The notes under the pieces were generated by a model. That model saw only the letters and a program-made list of their open reading frames with translations, was not told the DNA's origin and searched no databases. This document shows positions 1 through 5,902 of a stretch of DNA of 5,902 nt, piece after piece. Location: assembly GCA_937960715.1 (NCBI GenBank), contig CALGOO010000211.1, positions 1-5,902 of the forward strand, in the 5' to 3' direction. Position numbers and translations under genes: made by a program. Each line of letters begins with the position of its first letter. Position 1 is the first letter of the stretch. Source of the DNA: an uncultured Candidatus Competibacteraceae bacterium. GTDB lineage: Bacteria; Pseudomonadota; Gammaproteobacteria; Competibacterales; Competibacteraceae.

Positions 1-1574
1 CGATGCTGATGCTGGTGATGGCCAACAACTTCCTGCAACTGTTCTTCGGCTGGGAAGCAGTCGGCCTGGTGTCCTATTTGCTGATCGGGTTCTGGTTCAA
101 GCGCGAGAGCGCGATTTTCGCCAACCTGAAAGCGTTCCTGGTCAACCGGGTGGGTGATTTCGGCTTCCTGCTCGGCATCGCCGCCGTGTTGATGGCCTTC
201 AACAGCCTGGATTACAAGGACGTGTTCGCCGCCGCGCCGCTGATGGCCGAGATGACCGTACAGATCGTCCCCGGCGTCGACTGGTCGCTGATGACGGTAA
301 TCTGCATCCTGCTGTTCATCGGCGCGATGGGCAAATCGGCTCAGGTGCCGTTGCACGTCTGGCTGCCGGATTCGATGGAAGGTCCCACCCCGATCTCCGC
401 CCTGATTCACGCCGCGACCATGGTGACCGCCGGCATTTTCATGGTGGCCCGGATGTCGCCCTTGTTCGAGTTGTCGGAGACCGCGCTGAGCTTCGTGCTG
501 GTGATCGGCTCGATCACCGCGCTGTTCATGGGCTTCCTGGGCATCGTCCAGAACGACATCAAGCGAGTGGTGGCCTACTCCACCCTGTCACAACTCGGCT
601 ATATGACGGTGGCGCTGGGGGTGTCAGCCTATTCCGCGGCCATTTTCCATCTGATGACTCACGCCTTCTTCAAGGCGTTGCTGTTTCTAGGCGCTGGCTC
701 GGTGATCATCGCCATGCATCACGAGCAGGATATCCGCAAGATGGGCGGGCTGTGGAAGTACATGCCGATCACCTGGATCACCTTCCTGCTGGGCACCCTG
801 GCGTTGATCGGCACGCCGGGCTTCGCCGGGTTCTATTCCAAGGACAGCATCCTGGAAGCCGTGCATTACTCCCATATCGCTGGCTCCGGTTTTGCTTACT
901 TCGCGGTGATGCTGGGCGTGTTCGTGACCTCGTTCTACTCGTTCCGATTGTATTTCGTCGTCTTCCACGGCCAGGAGCGGATGGACCACCACACCCAGGA
1001 ACACCTGCACGAAACCCCCGCGGTGGTGACCGTGCCGCTGATCCTGCTCGCCATTCCCTCGGTGGTGATCGGCGCGATGACCATCGAACCCATGCTCTTT
1101 GGCGATGTCTTCGAAGGCGTGATCGCGGTCGCGCCCACCCACGACGTGCTGGAGCATGTCGCCGGACATTTCCACGGCGCGATGAGTTTCGCGCTGCATG
1201 GCCTGACCGGCCTGCCGTTCATCCTGGTGCTGGCCGGTTTCGGCTCGGCCTTCTATCTGTACATGGTGCGGCCAGATCTGCCGGATTTGATCCAGCAGCG
1301 CTTCGTCAGGCTGTACGACATCATGGACCGCAAGTACCTGTTCGACGAGTTTTATCAGTCGTTCTTCATGCGCGGCGGCCGAAACCTGGGGACCGCGCTA
1401 TGGAAGTACGCCGACGCCGGGCTGATCGACGGCCTTATGGTGAACGGCGCGGCTCGACTGGTGGGCTGGGTTTCGTCCGTGGTTCGCCACTTGCAAACGG
1501 GCTACCTGTACACCTATGCGTTCGCGATGATCATCGGCCTGCTGATCCTGCTGACCTGGTTCGTTGCCCGCTAA
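1..1574 (+). CDS. nuoL: NADH-quinone oxidoreductase subunit L, 5'-truncated by window edge
   Basis: This is the distal antiporter-like subunit of complex I, an inner-membrane protein that pumps protons using energy from NADH oxidation and quinone reduction. The reading frame is open to the left edge, and 523 residues are visible. Aligned from memory to E. coli NuoL (613 aa), about 125 N-terminal residues are missing. Key family residues are present in visible numbering: E18 in GWEAVG (E. coli E144), D52 (D178), K111 in GKSAQ (K229), H136 (H254), H216/H220/K224 in FHLMTHAFFK (H334/H338/K342) and K280 in FYSKD (K399). A His-rich loop lies at about 327-343. The C-terminal part (about 436-498) fits the long lateral helix, followed by a final membrane helix at about 500-521. 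It ends in TAA at 1572, 18 bp before nuoM, which fits one operon. The subunit identity is secure from the full set of motifs and from the order L-M-N. The ATG at position 3 is internal and is not the real start. Confidence 0.97.
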   Translation, partial: MLMLVMANNFLQLFFGWEAVGLVSYLLIGFWFKRESAIFANLKAFLVNRVGDFGFLLGIAAVLMAFNSLDYKDVFAAAPLMAEMTVQIVPGVDWSLMTVICILLFIGAMGKSAQVPLHVWLPDSMEGPTPISALIHAATMVTAGIFMVARMSPLFELSETALSFVLVIGSITALFMGFLGIVQNDIKRVVAYSTLSQLGYMTVALGVSAYSAAIFHLMTHAFFKALLFLGAGSVIIAMHHEQDIRKMGGLWKYMPITWITFLLGTLALIGTPGFAGFYSKDSILEAVHYSHIAGSGFAYFAVMLGVFVTSFYSFRLYFVVFHGQERMDHHTQEHLHETPAVVTVPLILLAIPSVVIGAMTIEPMLFGDVFEGVIAVAPTHDVLEHVAGHFHGAMSFALHGLTGLPFILVLAGFGSAFYLYMVRPDLPDLIQQRFVRLYDIMDRKYLFDEFYQSFFMRGGRNLGTALWKYADAGLIDGLMVNGAARLVGWVSSVVRHLQTGYLYTYAFAMIIGLLILLTWFVAR

Positions 1575-1577
1575 CCT

Positions 1578-1583
1578 GGAAGA
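1578..1583 (+). promoter_or_regulatory. Shine-Dalgarno for nuoM
   Basis: The purine run GGAAGA, continuing as AGAAAAA, lies 9 bases before the ATG at 1593 in the 18-bp nuoL-nuoM gap. It supports that ATG as the nuoM start. There is no room for a separate promoter, so nuoM is read from the upstream transcript. Confidence 0.7.
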
Positions 1584-1592
1584 AGAAAAACC

Positions 1593-3110
1593 ATGCTGTC
1601 GGAACTGCCTCCTCTGCTCAGTCTTGTGATCTGGTTGCCGATTCTTGGCGGCGTCGCGGTCCTGTTCGTGGGTGACGACAGCCCCGGACGCGCCAAGGCA
1701 CTGGCCCTGACCGTGGCGATTCTCACCTTCCTGATCGGTACTCCGCTGTTCACGCTGTTCGATTCCTCGACGGCGGCGATGCAGTTCCAGGAAAGCGTCC
1801 CCTGGATTCCGGCGCTCAGCGTCAACTACCACTTGGGGGTGGACGGCTTCTCGATGCCCCTGATCCTGTTGACCGCGTTCATGACCGTGCTGGTGGTGAT
1901 CGCCGGCTGGGAGGTGGTGCAGTACCGAGTGGCTCAGTACATGGCCGCTTTCCTGATCATGGAAGGGTTGATGATCGGCGTGTTCGCCGCGTTGGACGCC
2001 ATTCTGTTCTATGTGTTCTTCGAGGCGATGTTGATCCCGATGTTCCTGGTGATCGGCATCTGGGGCGGACCGCGGCGGGTTTACGCCACCCTCAAGTTCT
2101 TCCTCTACACCTTCCTTGGCTCGGTGTTCATGCTGATCGCCCTGATCTACATGTATACCCAGGCCAACAGTTTCGAAATTCTGGACTTCCACAAGCTGCC
2201 ATTGACCCTGTGCGAACAGGTATGGATCTTCTTCGCCTTCCTGCTCGGTTTCTCGGTCAAGGTGCCGATGTGGCCGGTGCATACCTGGTTACCGGATGCT
2301 CATGTCGAGGCGCCCACTGGCGGCTCGGTGATCCTGGCGGCCATCACTTTGAAGATCGGCGGTTACGGCTTCCTGCGCTTCGCCCTGCCGATCACCCCGG
2401 ACGCTTCCGCCACCCTGGACTGGCTGATCATCACCCTGTCGCTGGTGGCAGTGGTCTACATCGGTCTGGTCGCCCTGATCCAGCAGGACATGAAGAAGCT
2501 GATCGCCTACTCCTCCATCGCGCACATGGGGTTCGTCACGCTGGGCTTCTTCATCGCCTTCAGCATCTATCGTCATACCGGCAGTTTGAACGGCGCGGCG
2601 ATGGGCATCGAGGGCGGCATGGTGCAGATGGTATCGCACGGCTTCATTTCGGGCGCGTTGTTCCTGTGCGTGGGCGTGCTGTACGACCGGGTCCATTCCC
2701 GCCAGATCAAGGATTACGGCGGGGTGGCGAACACCATGCCGATATTCGCTGCCTTCATGGTGCTGTTCGCCATGGCCAACGCTGGTCTGCCGGGCACTTC
2801 GGGGTTCGTCGGCGAATTCCTGGTGATCCTGAGTAGCTTCAAGGCCAGTTTCTGGATCGCCTTCCTGGCATCCTTCACCCTGATCCTGGGCGCGGCCTAT
2901 ACCCTGTGGCTGGTCAAACGGGTCATCTTCGGCGAGGTCGGCAACCACCACGTCGCCGAGTTGGAGGATGTCGGCCGTCGCGAGATCATCATGTTGAGCC
3001 TGCTGGCGACGGCGGTGTTGCTGCTGGGTCTGTGGCCCGATCCGTTGACCTCGACGATGCACGCCACAGTGGATAACCTGTTGCAGCACATGACCGTGAC
3101 CAAGCTGTAA
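1593..3110 (+). CDS. nuoM: NADH-quinone oxidoreductase subunit M
   Basis: This is the middle antiporter-like subunit of the complex I membrane arm, a polytopic protein (about 14 membrane helices in the family) forming one proton channel. Its 505 residues are close to the 509 of E. coli NuoM, so it is full length. The buried charged residues are all present: E144 in FFEAMLIP (same number as E. coli), K223 in SVKVPMWPVHTWLPDAH (E. coli K234), K254 in ITLKIGGYG (K265) and E408 in GFVGEF (E407). Family motifs include LGVDGFSMPL (81-90) and an IAYSSIAHMGF stretch in the proton-translocating core. The start at ATG 1593 has a good Shine-Dalgarno nine bases upstream and gives the usual N-terminus. 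It sits 18 bp after nuoL and 43 bp before nuoN. No truncation, frameshift or missing channel residue is seen. Confidence 0.98.
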   Translation: MLSELPPLLSLVIWLPILGGVAVLFVGDDSPGRAKALALTVAILTFLIGTPLFTLFDSSTAAMQFQESVPWIPALSVNYHLGVDGFSMPLILLTAFMTVLVVIAGWEVVQYRVAQYMAAFLIMEGLMIGVFAALDAILFYVFFEAMLIPMFLVIGIWGGPRRVYATLKFFLYTFLGSVFMLIALIYMYTQANSFEILDFHKLPLTLCEQVWIFFAFLLGFSVKVPMWPVHTWLPDAHVEAPTGGSVILAAITLKIGGYGFLRFALPITPDASATLDWLIITLSLVAVVYIGLVALIQQDMKKLIAYSSIAHMGFVTLGFFIAFSIYRHTGSLNGAAMGIEGGMVQMVSHGFISGALFLCVGVLYDRVHSRQIKDYGGVANTMPIFAAFMVLFAMANAGLPGTSGFVGEFLVILSSFKASFWIAFLASFTLILGAAYTLWLVKRVIFGEVGNHHVAELEDVGRREIIMLSLLATAVLLLGLWPDPLTSTMHATVDNLLQHMTVTKL

Positions 3111-3135
3111 CCGCGCCCATTGCAGAGCAGAATTT

Positions 3136-3146
3136 GGAGAATAGGG
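3136..3146 (+). promoter_or_regulatory. Ribosome-binding region for nuoN (two overlapping purine motifs)
   Basis: GGAGAATAGGG lies in the 43-bp nuoM-nuoN gap. GGAG (3136-3139) ends 14 bases before the ATG at 3154, which is long. AGGG (3143-3146) ends seven bases before it, which is normal. Either may pair with 16S rRNA. A tiny GGG-AAA-CCC stem (3144-3152) covers the nearer motif, but it is too short to be called a switch. Confidence 0.5.
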
Positions 3147-3153
3147 AAACCCC

Positions 3154-4605
3154 ATGAACTTCGTCGCTCCTGACTTCATGCCGGTACTGCCGGAATTGTT
3201 CGTCCTGACCATGACCTGCCTGGTCCTGGTGATCGACGTGTTCCTGGACCAGCAGCGGCGCCATGTCACCTACGGGCTGACGCAACTGACGCTGTTGGGC
3301 GCGGCCCTGCTGACCTTGTTCACCTACGCCCAAACGCCAGTGGTAACCCTGTTCGGTCATTACGTCAAGGATGCGATGGGCGACCTGCTCAAGCTGTTCA
3401 TCTATCTGGCCGCCGCCGCCGTGTTCCTGTACTCGCGGGACTATTTGCGCCAACGTGACTTGTTCAAGGGCGAGTATTTCGTGCTAGGGCTGTTCGGCGT
3501 GCTGGGCATGATGATCATGGTGTCGGCGCACAGCCTGTTGACCGTGTATCTCGGTCTGGAATTGTTGTCGCTTTCGCTGTACGCCCTGGTGGCGACCGAC
3601 CGTGATTCGCCGGTGGCGTCCGAGGCCGCCATGAAGTATTTCGTGCTGGGGTCGCTGGCCTCCGGCATGTTGCTGTACGGCATCTCGATGATCTACGGCG
3701 CGACCGGCAGCGTCGATCTCCAGGTGGTTTCCATCGCCGTCGCCCAGCAGAGCGCCAACGACTTGGTGCTGGTATTCGGCCTGGTGTTTCTGGTGGTGGG
3801 TCTTTCGTTCAAGCTGGGCGCGGTGCCGTTTCACATGTGGCTGCCCGACGTGTATCAAGGCGCGCCGACTTCGGTCACGCTGTATATCGGGTCGGCGCCG
3901 AAGTTGGCGGCGTTCGCCCTGGTGATGCGGATTCTGGTGGATGGGCTTGGCGCATTGCAGAGCGACTGGCAGGGCATGCTGATCATTCTGGCGGCGGCGT
4001 CCATGGCACTGGGCAATCTGATCGCCATTGTCCAGACCAACATCAAGCGGATGCTAGCCTACTCGACCATTTCCCACGTTGGCTTTCTGTTGCTGGGCAT
4101 CCTGGCCGGCACCCCGGAAGGCTATGCGGCGGCGATGTTCTACACCATCGTTTACGTGTTGATGGCGGTCGGCGCCTTCGGCGTGATCATTGTACTAAGT
4201 CGGACCGGCTTCGAGGCGGAGAACATCGACGACTTCAAGGGCCTGAACGACCGCAATCCGTGGCTGGCCTTCTTGATGATGGCGATCATGATGTCCATGG
4301 CCGGTGTTCCCTTCCTGGTCGGCTTCTACGCCAAGTGGGTGGTGTTGCAGGCCATCGTCAATATTGGGTTGGTCTGGTTGGCGATTCTGGGCGTGGTGTT
4401 CTCGGTGATTGGGGCCTTCTATTATCTGCGGGTGGTCAAGTGCATGTACTTCGACCAGCCGGAGCGGAGCGAGCCGATCCAACTGAGCCTGGATACCGAA
4501 ATCGCCATCAGCGCCAATGGGTTGTTGCTGGTGGCGCTGGGCCTGTATCCAACCGCGCTGATGGGTTGGTGCGCGGCGGCCCTGTCGTTGAAGGGACTGG
4601 CTTAG
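3154..4605 (+). CDS. nuoN: NADH-quinone oxidoreductase subunit N
   Basis: This is the antiporter-like subunit of complex I closest to the quinone-binding end among L, M and N, and an integral inner-membrane protein. The 483 residues match the usual NuoN length (485 in E. coli). The channel residues are in place: E136 in LGLELLSLSLYAL (E. coli E133), K220 in SFKLGAVPFHMWLPDVYQGAPT (K217), K250 in SAPKLAAFA (K247) and K394 in GFYAKW (K395). The core TNIKRMLAYSTISHVGF is also typical. The N-terminus (MNFVAPDFMPVLPELFVL) is normal for the family, supporting ATG 3154, which has purine-rich sequence upstream. A run of four GCC codons encodes Ala86-89 within a membrane helix and has no evident meaning. 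The gene ends in TAG at 4603, only 17 bp before the DUF2818 gene. It is the last recognisable nuo gene in the operon. Confidence 0.98.
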   Translation: MNFVAPDFMPVLPELFVLTMTCLVLVIDVFLDQQRRHVTYGLTQLTLLGAALLTLFTYAQTPVVTLFGHYVKDAMGDLLKLFIYLAAAAVFLYSRDYLRQRDLFKGEYFVLGLFGVLGMMIMVSAHSLLTVYLGLELLSLSLYALVATDRDSPVASEAAMKYFVLGSLASGMLLYGISMIYGATGSVDLQVVSIAVAQQSANDLVLVFGLVFLVVGLSFKLGAVPFHMWLPDVYQGAPTSVTLYIGSAPKLAAFALVMRILVDGLGALQSDWQGMLIILAAASMALGNLIAIVQTNIKRMLAYSTISHVGFLLLGILAGTPEGYAAAMFYTIVYVLMAVGAFGVIIVLSRTGFEAENIDDFKGLNDRNPWLAFLMMAIMMSMAGVPFLVGFYAKWVVLQAIVNIGLVWLAILGVVFSVIGAFYYLRVVKCMYFDQPERSEPIQLSLDTEIAISANGLLLVALGLYPTALMGWCAAALSLKGLA

Positions 4606-4622
4606 GCCATCCTCCATCGGTT

Positions 4623-4955
4623 ATGCCCGGAATCCTCATTGGGCTTTGGCTGGGGTTGGCGGCGATTACCGCCAATCTGCCCTGGCTGAGCGAACGCTGG
4701 TTGCTGATCTTCGCCCGCCCCCATCGGCGGGCGAAGCCGTTTTGGCTGCGGTTGATTGAATGGGGGTTGTTGTACGGCTTGATCATCGGCTTGGGGTTCG
4801 GCTTCGAGTACAAGATGGCCGGTACGATCCATGCCCAGGATTGGGAGTTTTATGTCGTGACGTTGTGCCTGTTCGCGGTCGGCGCCCTGCCGGGGTTCGT
4901 CTATCGCTACCAGTTGCGGCGGTTGCTCGAGCAGGCGGGGCGGGCGGGAACTTAG
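4623..4955 (+). CDS. DUF2818-family small membrane protein (function unknown)
   Basis: This is a 110-residue hydrophobic protein with no established biochemical function. It matches my recollection of the DUF2818 family, whose members are about 100 aa and often follow nuoN. Recognisable parts are the N-terminal ITANLPWLSERW (15-26) and the C-terminal WEFYVVTLCLFAVGALPGFVYRYQLRR (from 74). Three membrane helices are likely at about 3-19, 42-60 and 76-94. Basic residues in the first loop (R32, H34, R35, R36, K38) and C-terminal tail (R95, R99, R100) suggest N-out, C-in topology. ATG 4623 is the only sensible start, since no in-frame start codon lies just upstream. No Shine-Dalgarno is visible, so translational coupling to nuoN, 17 bp away, is likely. 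Leucine TTG and glycine GGG codons are commoner here than in nuoM or the downstream gene. The gene also contains a perfect inverted repeat at 4709-4736. A complex I accessory or assembly role is inference from position only. Confidence 0.85.
   Translation: MPGILIGLWLGLAAITANLPWLSERWLLIFARPHRRAKPFWLRLIEWGLLYGLIIGLGFGFEYKMAGTIHAQDWEFYVVTLCLFAVGALPGFVYRYQLRRLLEQAGRAGT
4709..4743 (+). repeat. Perfect 11-bp inverted repeat plus T-run inside the DUF2818 gene
   Basis: CTTCGCCCGCC (4709-4719) is exactly complementary to GGCGGGCGAAG (4726-4736) across a 6-base loop (CCCATC). TTTT follows at 4740-4743 after CCG. In RNA this would be a very stable hairpin resembling an intrinsic terminator, though the T-run is short and set back by three bases. 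It lies in codons for the first, basic loop of the protein (roughly residues 30-38). It could act as an attenuator or RNA-stability element, or be a by-product of GC-rich codons. The repeat is certain, but its function is not. Confidence 0.6.
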
Positions 4956-5183
4956 GACGGGATCGAAATACATCGCCATTTGGCGGCGCGCCGACGAAGG
5001 GATCGGCTTTCCCGTCATGCCTGAATGCCGCGCCAGGCAACCGCCATTACGGAGCCAAGATAATCGCTGGCTATCGACCCAACCCAAGTCAATTCACATC
5101 GAACATGCCGACCAAACTTTGGGCGTTCCGCTAAAACGAGCGCCCTTCCCCATCACCAACTCCAGCGCGCGACGGTTCCGCTC
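4956..5183. other. Intergenic region between the nuo/DUF2818 operon and meaB
   Basis: These 228 bases contain no ORF that looks like a protein and no tRNA-like fold that I can see. They hold several small inverted repeats: CGCC-ATTT-GGCG near 4974-4985, the 10-bp palindrome CGGCGCGCCG at 4984-4993, GCCGA/TCGGC at 4990-5007, AGCCA/TGGCT at 5053-5072, and a longer stem at 5121-5145. A GATAAT at 5059-5064 resembles a -10 box but has no matching -35. The composition looks less coding-like than on either side. The DUF2818 transcript presumably ends here and the meaB promoter should be here, but neither site is clear. Confidence 0.6.
5121..5145. other. Stem-loop upstream of meaB (weak terminator or leader hairpin)
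   Basis: GGGCGTTC (5121-5128) pairs with GAGCGCCC (5138-5145) with one G-T wobble, leaving a 9-base loop. The following bases are TTCCCC, not a T-run, so it is a poor intrinsic terminator. It ends 38 bases before the meaB ATG and could equally be part of its 5' leader. On the opposite strand there is also no strong T-run. Confidence 0.3.
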
Positions 5184-5902
5184 ATGAAAAACTCAAGCCA
5201 GAAACCCGACTGGGTTCCCGAAAACGCCGGGAAGGAATTCACCACCTCGGTCATGGCCGGCGTCGATGGCGGGCACGACGGCATTCTCGGCCAAGCCAGC
5301 GTACCGGTCCCGCGCAAGCACACCCCGCGCCGCCGCCGGCTGACGGTGGACGAGTACGTGGCCGGCGTGCTGGCTGGCGATCGCAACGTCCTGGGTCAGG
5401 CCATCACCCTGGTGGAAAGCAACGCCCAGACGCATTTCGACATGGGTCAGGAGGTGCTGCGGCAACTGTTGCCGCACACCGGCAACTCCATCCGGGTCGG
5501 CATCACCGGCGTGCCGGGCGCCGGCAAGAGCACCTTCATCGAGGCGCTCGGCCTGCATTTGTGCGAGCAGGGCCACAAGGTCGCGGTGCTGGCGGTGGAC
5601 CCCAGCAGCACCGTCACCCGCGGCAGCATCCTGGGCGACAAAACCCGCATGGAACTGCTGTCGCGCGACCTGCGCGCCTTCATCCGCCCTTCCCCGTCCA
5701 GCGGCACCTTGGGCGGCGTGACCCGCAAAAGCCGCGAAACCATCCTGGTCTGCGAGGCCGCCGGCTTCGACGTGATCCTGGTGGAAACCGTCGGCGTGGG
5801 CCAGAGCGAAACCACGGTGCGCTCGATGGTCGATTTCTTCCTGCTGCTGATGATCGCCGGGGCCGGCGACGAGTTGCAGGGCATCAAGAAAGGCATCATG
5901 GA
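5184..5902 (+). CDS. meaB: MeaB/ArgK-family GTPase (acyl-CoA mutase chaperone), 3'-truncated by window edge
   Basis: This is a cytoplasmic G3E P-loop GTPase. Family members gate cofactor loading and protect adenosylcobalamin-dependent methylmalonyl-CoA-type mutases. Visible are 239 residues of an expected total near 380. The order is: a polar N-terminal extension (1-50), a helical region with LGQAITLVES (70-79), Walker A GVPGAGKST (109-117, K115), VDPSS (138-142), GSILGDKTRM (147-156), RPSPSSGTLGG (168-178), the CEAAGFDVILVETVGVGQSE block (190-209) and DELQGIKKGIM (229-239). K115, D139, D152 and E201 have the same spacing as the nucleotide/Mg residues I recall for Methylobacterium MeaB. R146 stands where GG is common before SILGDKTRM. 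ATG 5184 is the most upstream sensible start but lacks a clear Shine-Dalgarno. ATG 5253 (residue 24) is a weaker alternative. The gap of 228 bp suggests its own transcription unit. The 'ArgK' kinase label used for E. coli homologues is probably historical. No mutase gene is in view. Confidence 0.93.
   Translation, partial: MKNSSQKPDWVPENAGKEFTTSVMAGVDGGHDGILGQASVPVPRKHTPRRRRLTVDEYVAGVLAGDRNVLGQAITLVESNAQTHFDMGQEVLRQLLPHTGNSIRVGITGVPGAGKSTFIEALGLHLCEQGHKVAVLAVDPSSTVTRGSILGDKTRMELLSRDLRAFIRPSPSSGTLGGVTRKSRETILVCEAAGFDVILVETVGVGQSETTVRSMVDFFLLLMIAGAGDELQGIKKGIM

Noticed and set aside
981..1031. His-rich loop in NuoL as a possible metal site
   Set aside because: E. coli NuoL also has several His residues in this loop, so it is likely ordinary family variation.
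687..1199. Long antisense open frame within nuoL, rich in His, Arg, Gln and Asp
   Set aside because: It is the reverse complement of hydrophobic GC-rich membrane-protein codons. The composition is typical of shadow frames, and no protein family is recognisable.
1398..2282. Antisense open frame of 294 codons spanning the nuoL-nuoM junction
   Set aside because: It crosses two well-supported genes on the other strand, is full of His/Gln/Glu, and shows no motif or ribosome-binding signal.
2289..3269. Antisense open frame of 326 codons over nuoM and the start of nuoN
   Set aside because: It is a shadow of conserved nuo codons with low-complexity polar composition and no family resemblance.
3409..3420. 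GCC x4 tandem repeat in nuoN
   Set aside because: It encodes four alanines in a membrane helix in a GC-rich genome, and is too short to be a meaningful microsatellite.
3837..4622. Long + strand frame running through nuoN into the DUF2818 gene, suggesting a 372-aa protein
   Set aside because: The part before 4623 is an out-of-frame reading of nuoN with Arg/Gly-rich nonsense sequence. Only the portion from ATG 4623 resembles a real protein.
5059..5064. GATAAT as a -10 promoter element for meaB
   Set aside because: It matches TATAAT at five of six bases, but no acceptable -35 lies 16-18 bases upstream, so a promoter call would be guesswork.
4760..5134. + strand open frame of 124 codons overlapping the DUF2818 gene and the gap
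   Set aside because: Its first half is an out-of-frame reading of the DUF2818 gene and its second half is the non-coding gap. No motif or start signal supports it, nor the tiny 9-codon internal ORF at 5105-5134.

Overview
The window is a dense, single-strand (+) stretch of bacterial chromosome. It holds the membrane-arm end of a proton-pumping NADH:quinone oxidoreductase (respiratory complex I) operon, nuoL-nuoM-nuoN. After it come a small membrane-protein gene of the DUF2818 type and, following a short non-coding gap, the start of a MeaB/ArgK-type G3E GTPase gene. The sequence is GC-rich with strong third-position G/C. The nuoN-DUF2818 linkage is best known from Betaproteobacteria and some Gammaproteobacteria, so a proteobacterium is the most likely source. 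The genus cannot be named from this window.

Layout: positions 1-1574 hold the 3' part of nuoL, whose start lies off the left edge. nuoM occupies 1593-3110, 18 bp after nuoL. nuoN occupies 3154-4605, 43 bp after nuoM and preceded by a purine-rich ribosome-binding region. The DUF2818 gene is at 4623-4955, 17 bp after nuoN and without a visible Shine-Dalgarno. The gap at 4956-5183 contains only small inverted repeats and no supported gene or promoter. The meaB-like gene begins at 5184 and runs off the right edge, with 239 residues visible.

How the genes work together: NuoL, NuoM and NuoN are the three antiporter-like subunits of complex I. Each carries the expected membrane-buried Glu and Lys residues, and NuoL also carries its conserved His residues, so all three look functional. 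The DUF2818 protein is predicted to have three membrane helices. It is cotranscribed by position and may be a complex I accessory or assembly factor, but that is inference. MeaB-type GTPases protect and load adenosylcobalamin-dependent acyl-CoA mutases. No mutase gene is visible here, so its partner must be sought outside the window.

Most of the window is ordinary housekeeping sequence, and I see no convincing new multi-gene system. The points most worth a second look are a perfect 11-bp inverted repeat followed by a T-run inside the DUF2818 gene, the position of that uncharacterised gene directly behind nuoN, and a patterned extension of about 48 residues at the N-terminus of the MeaB-like protein.
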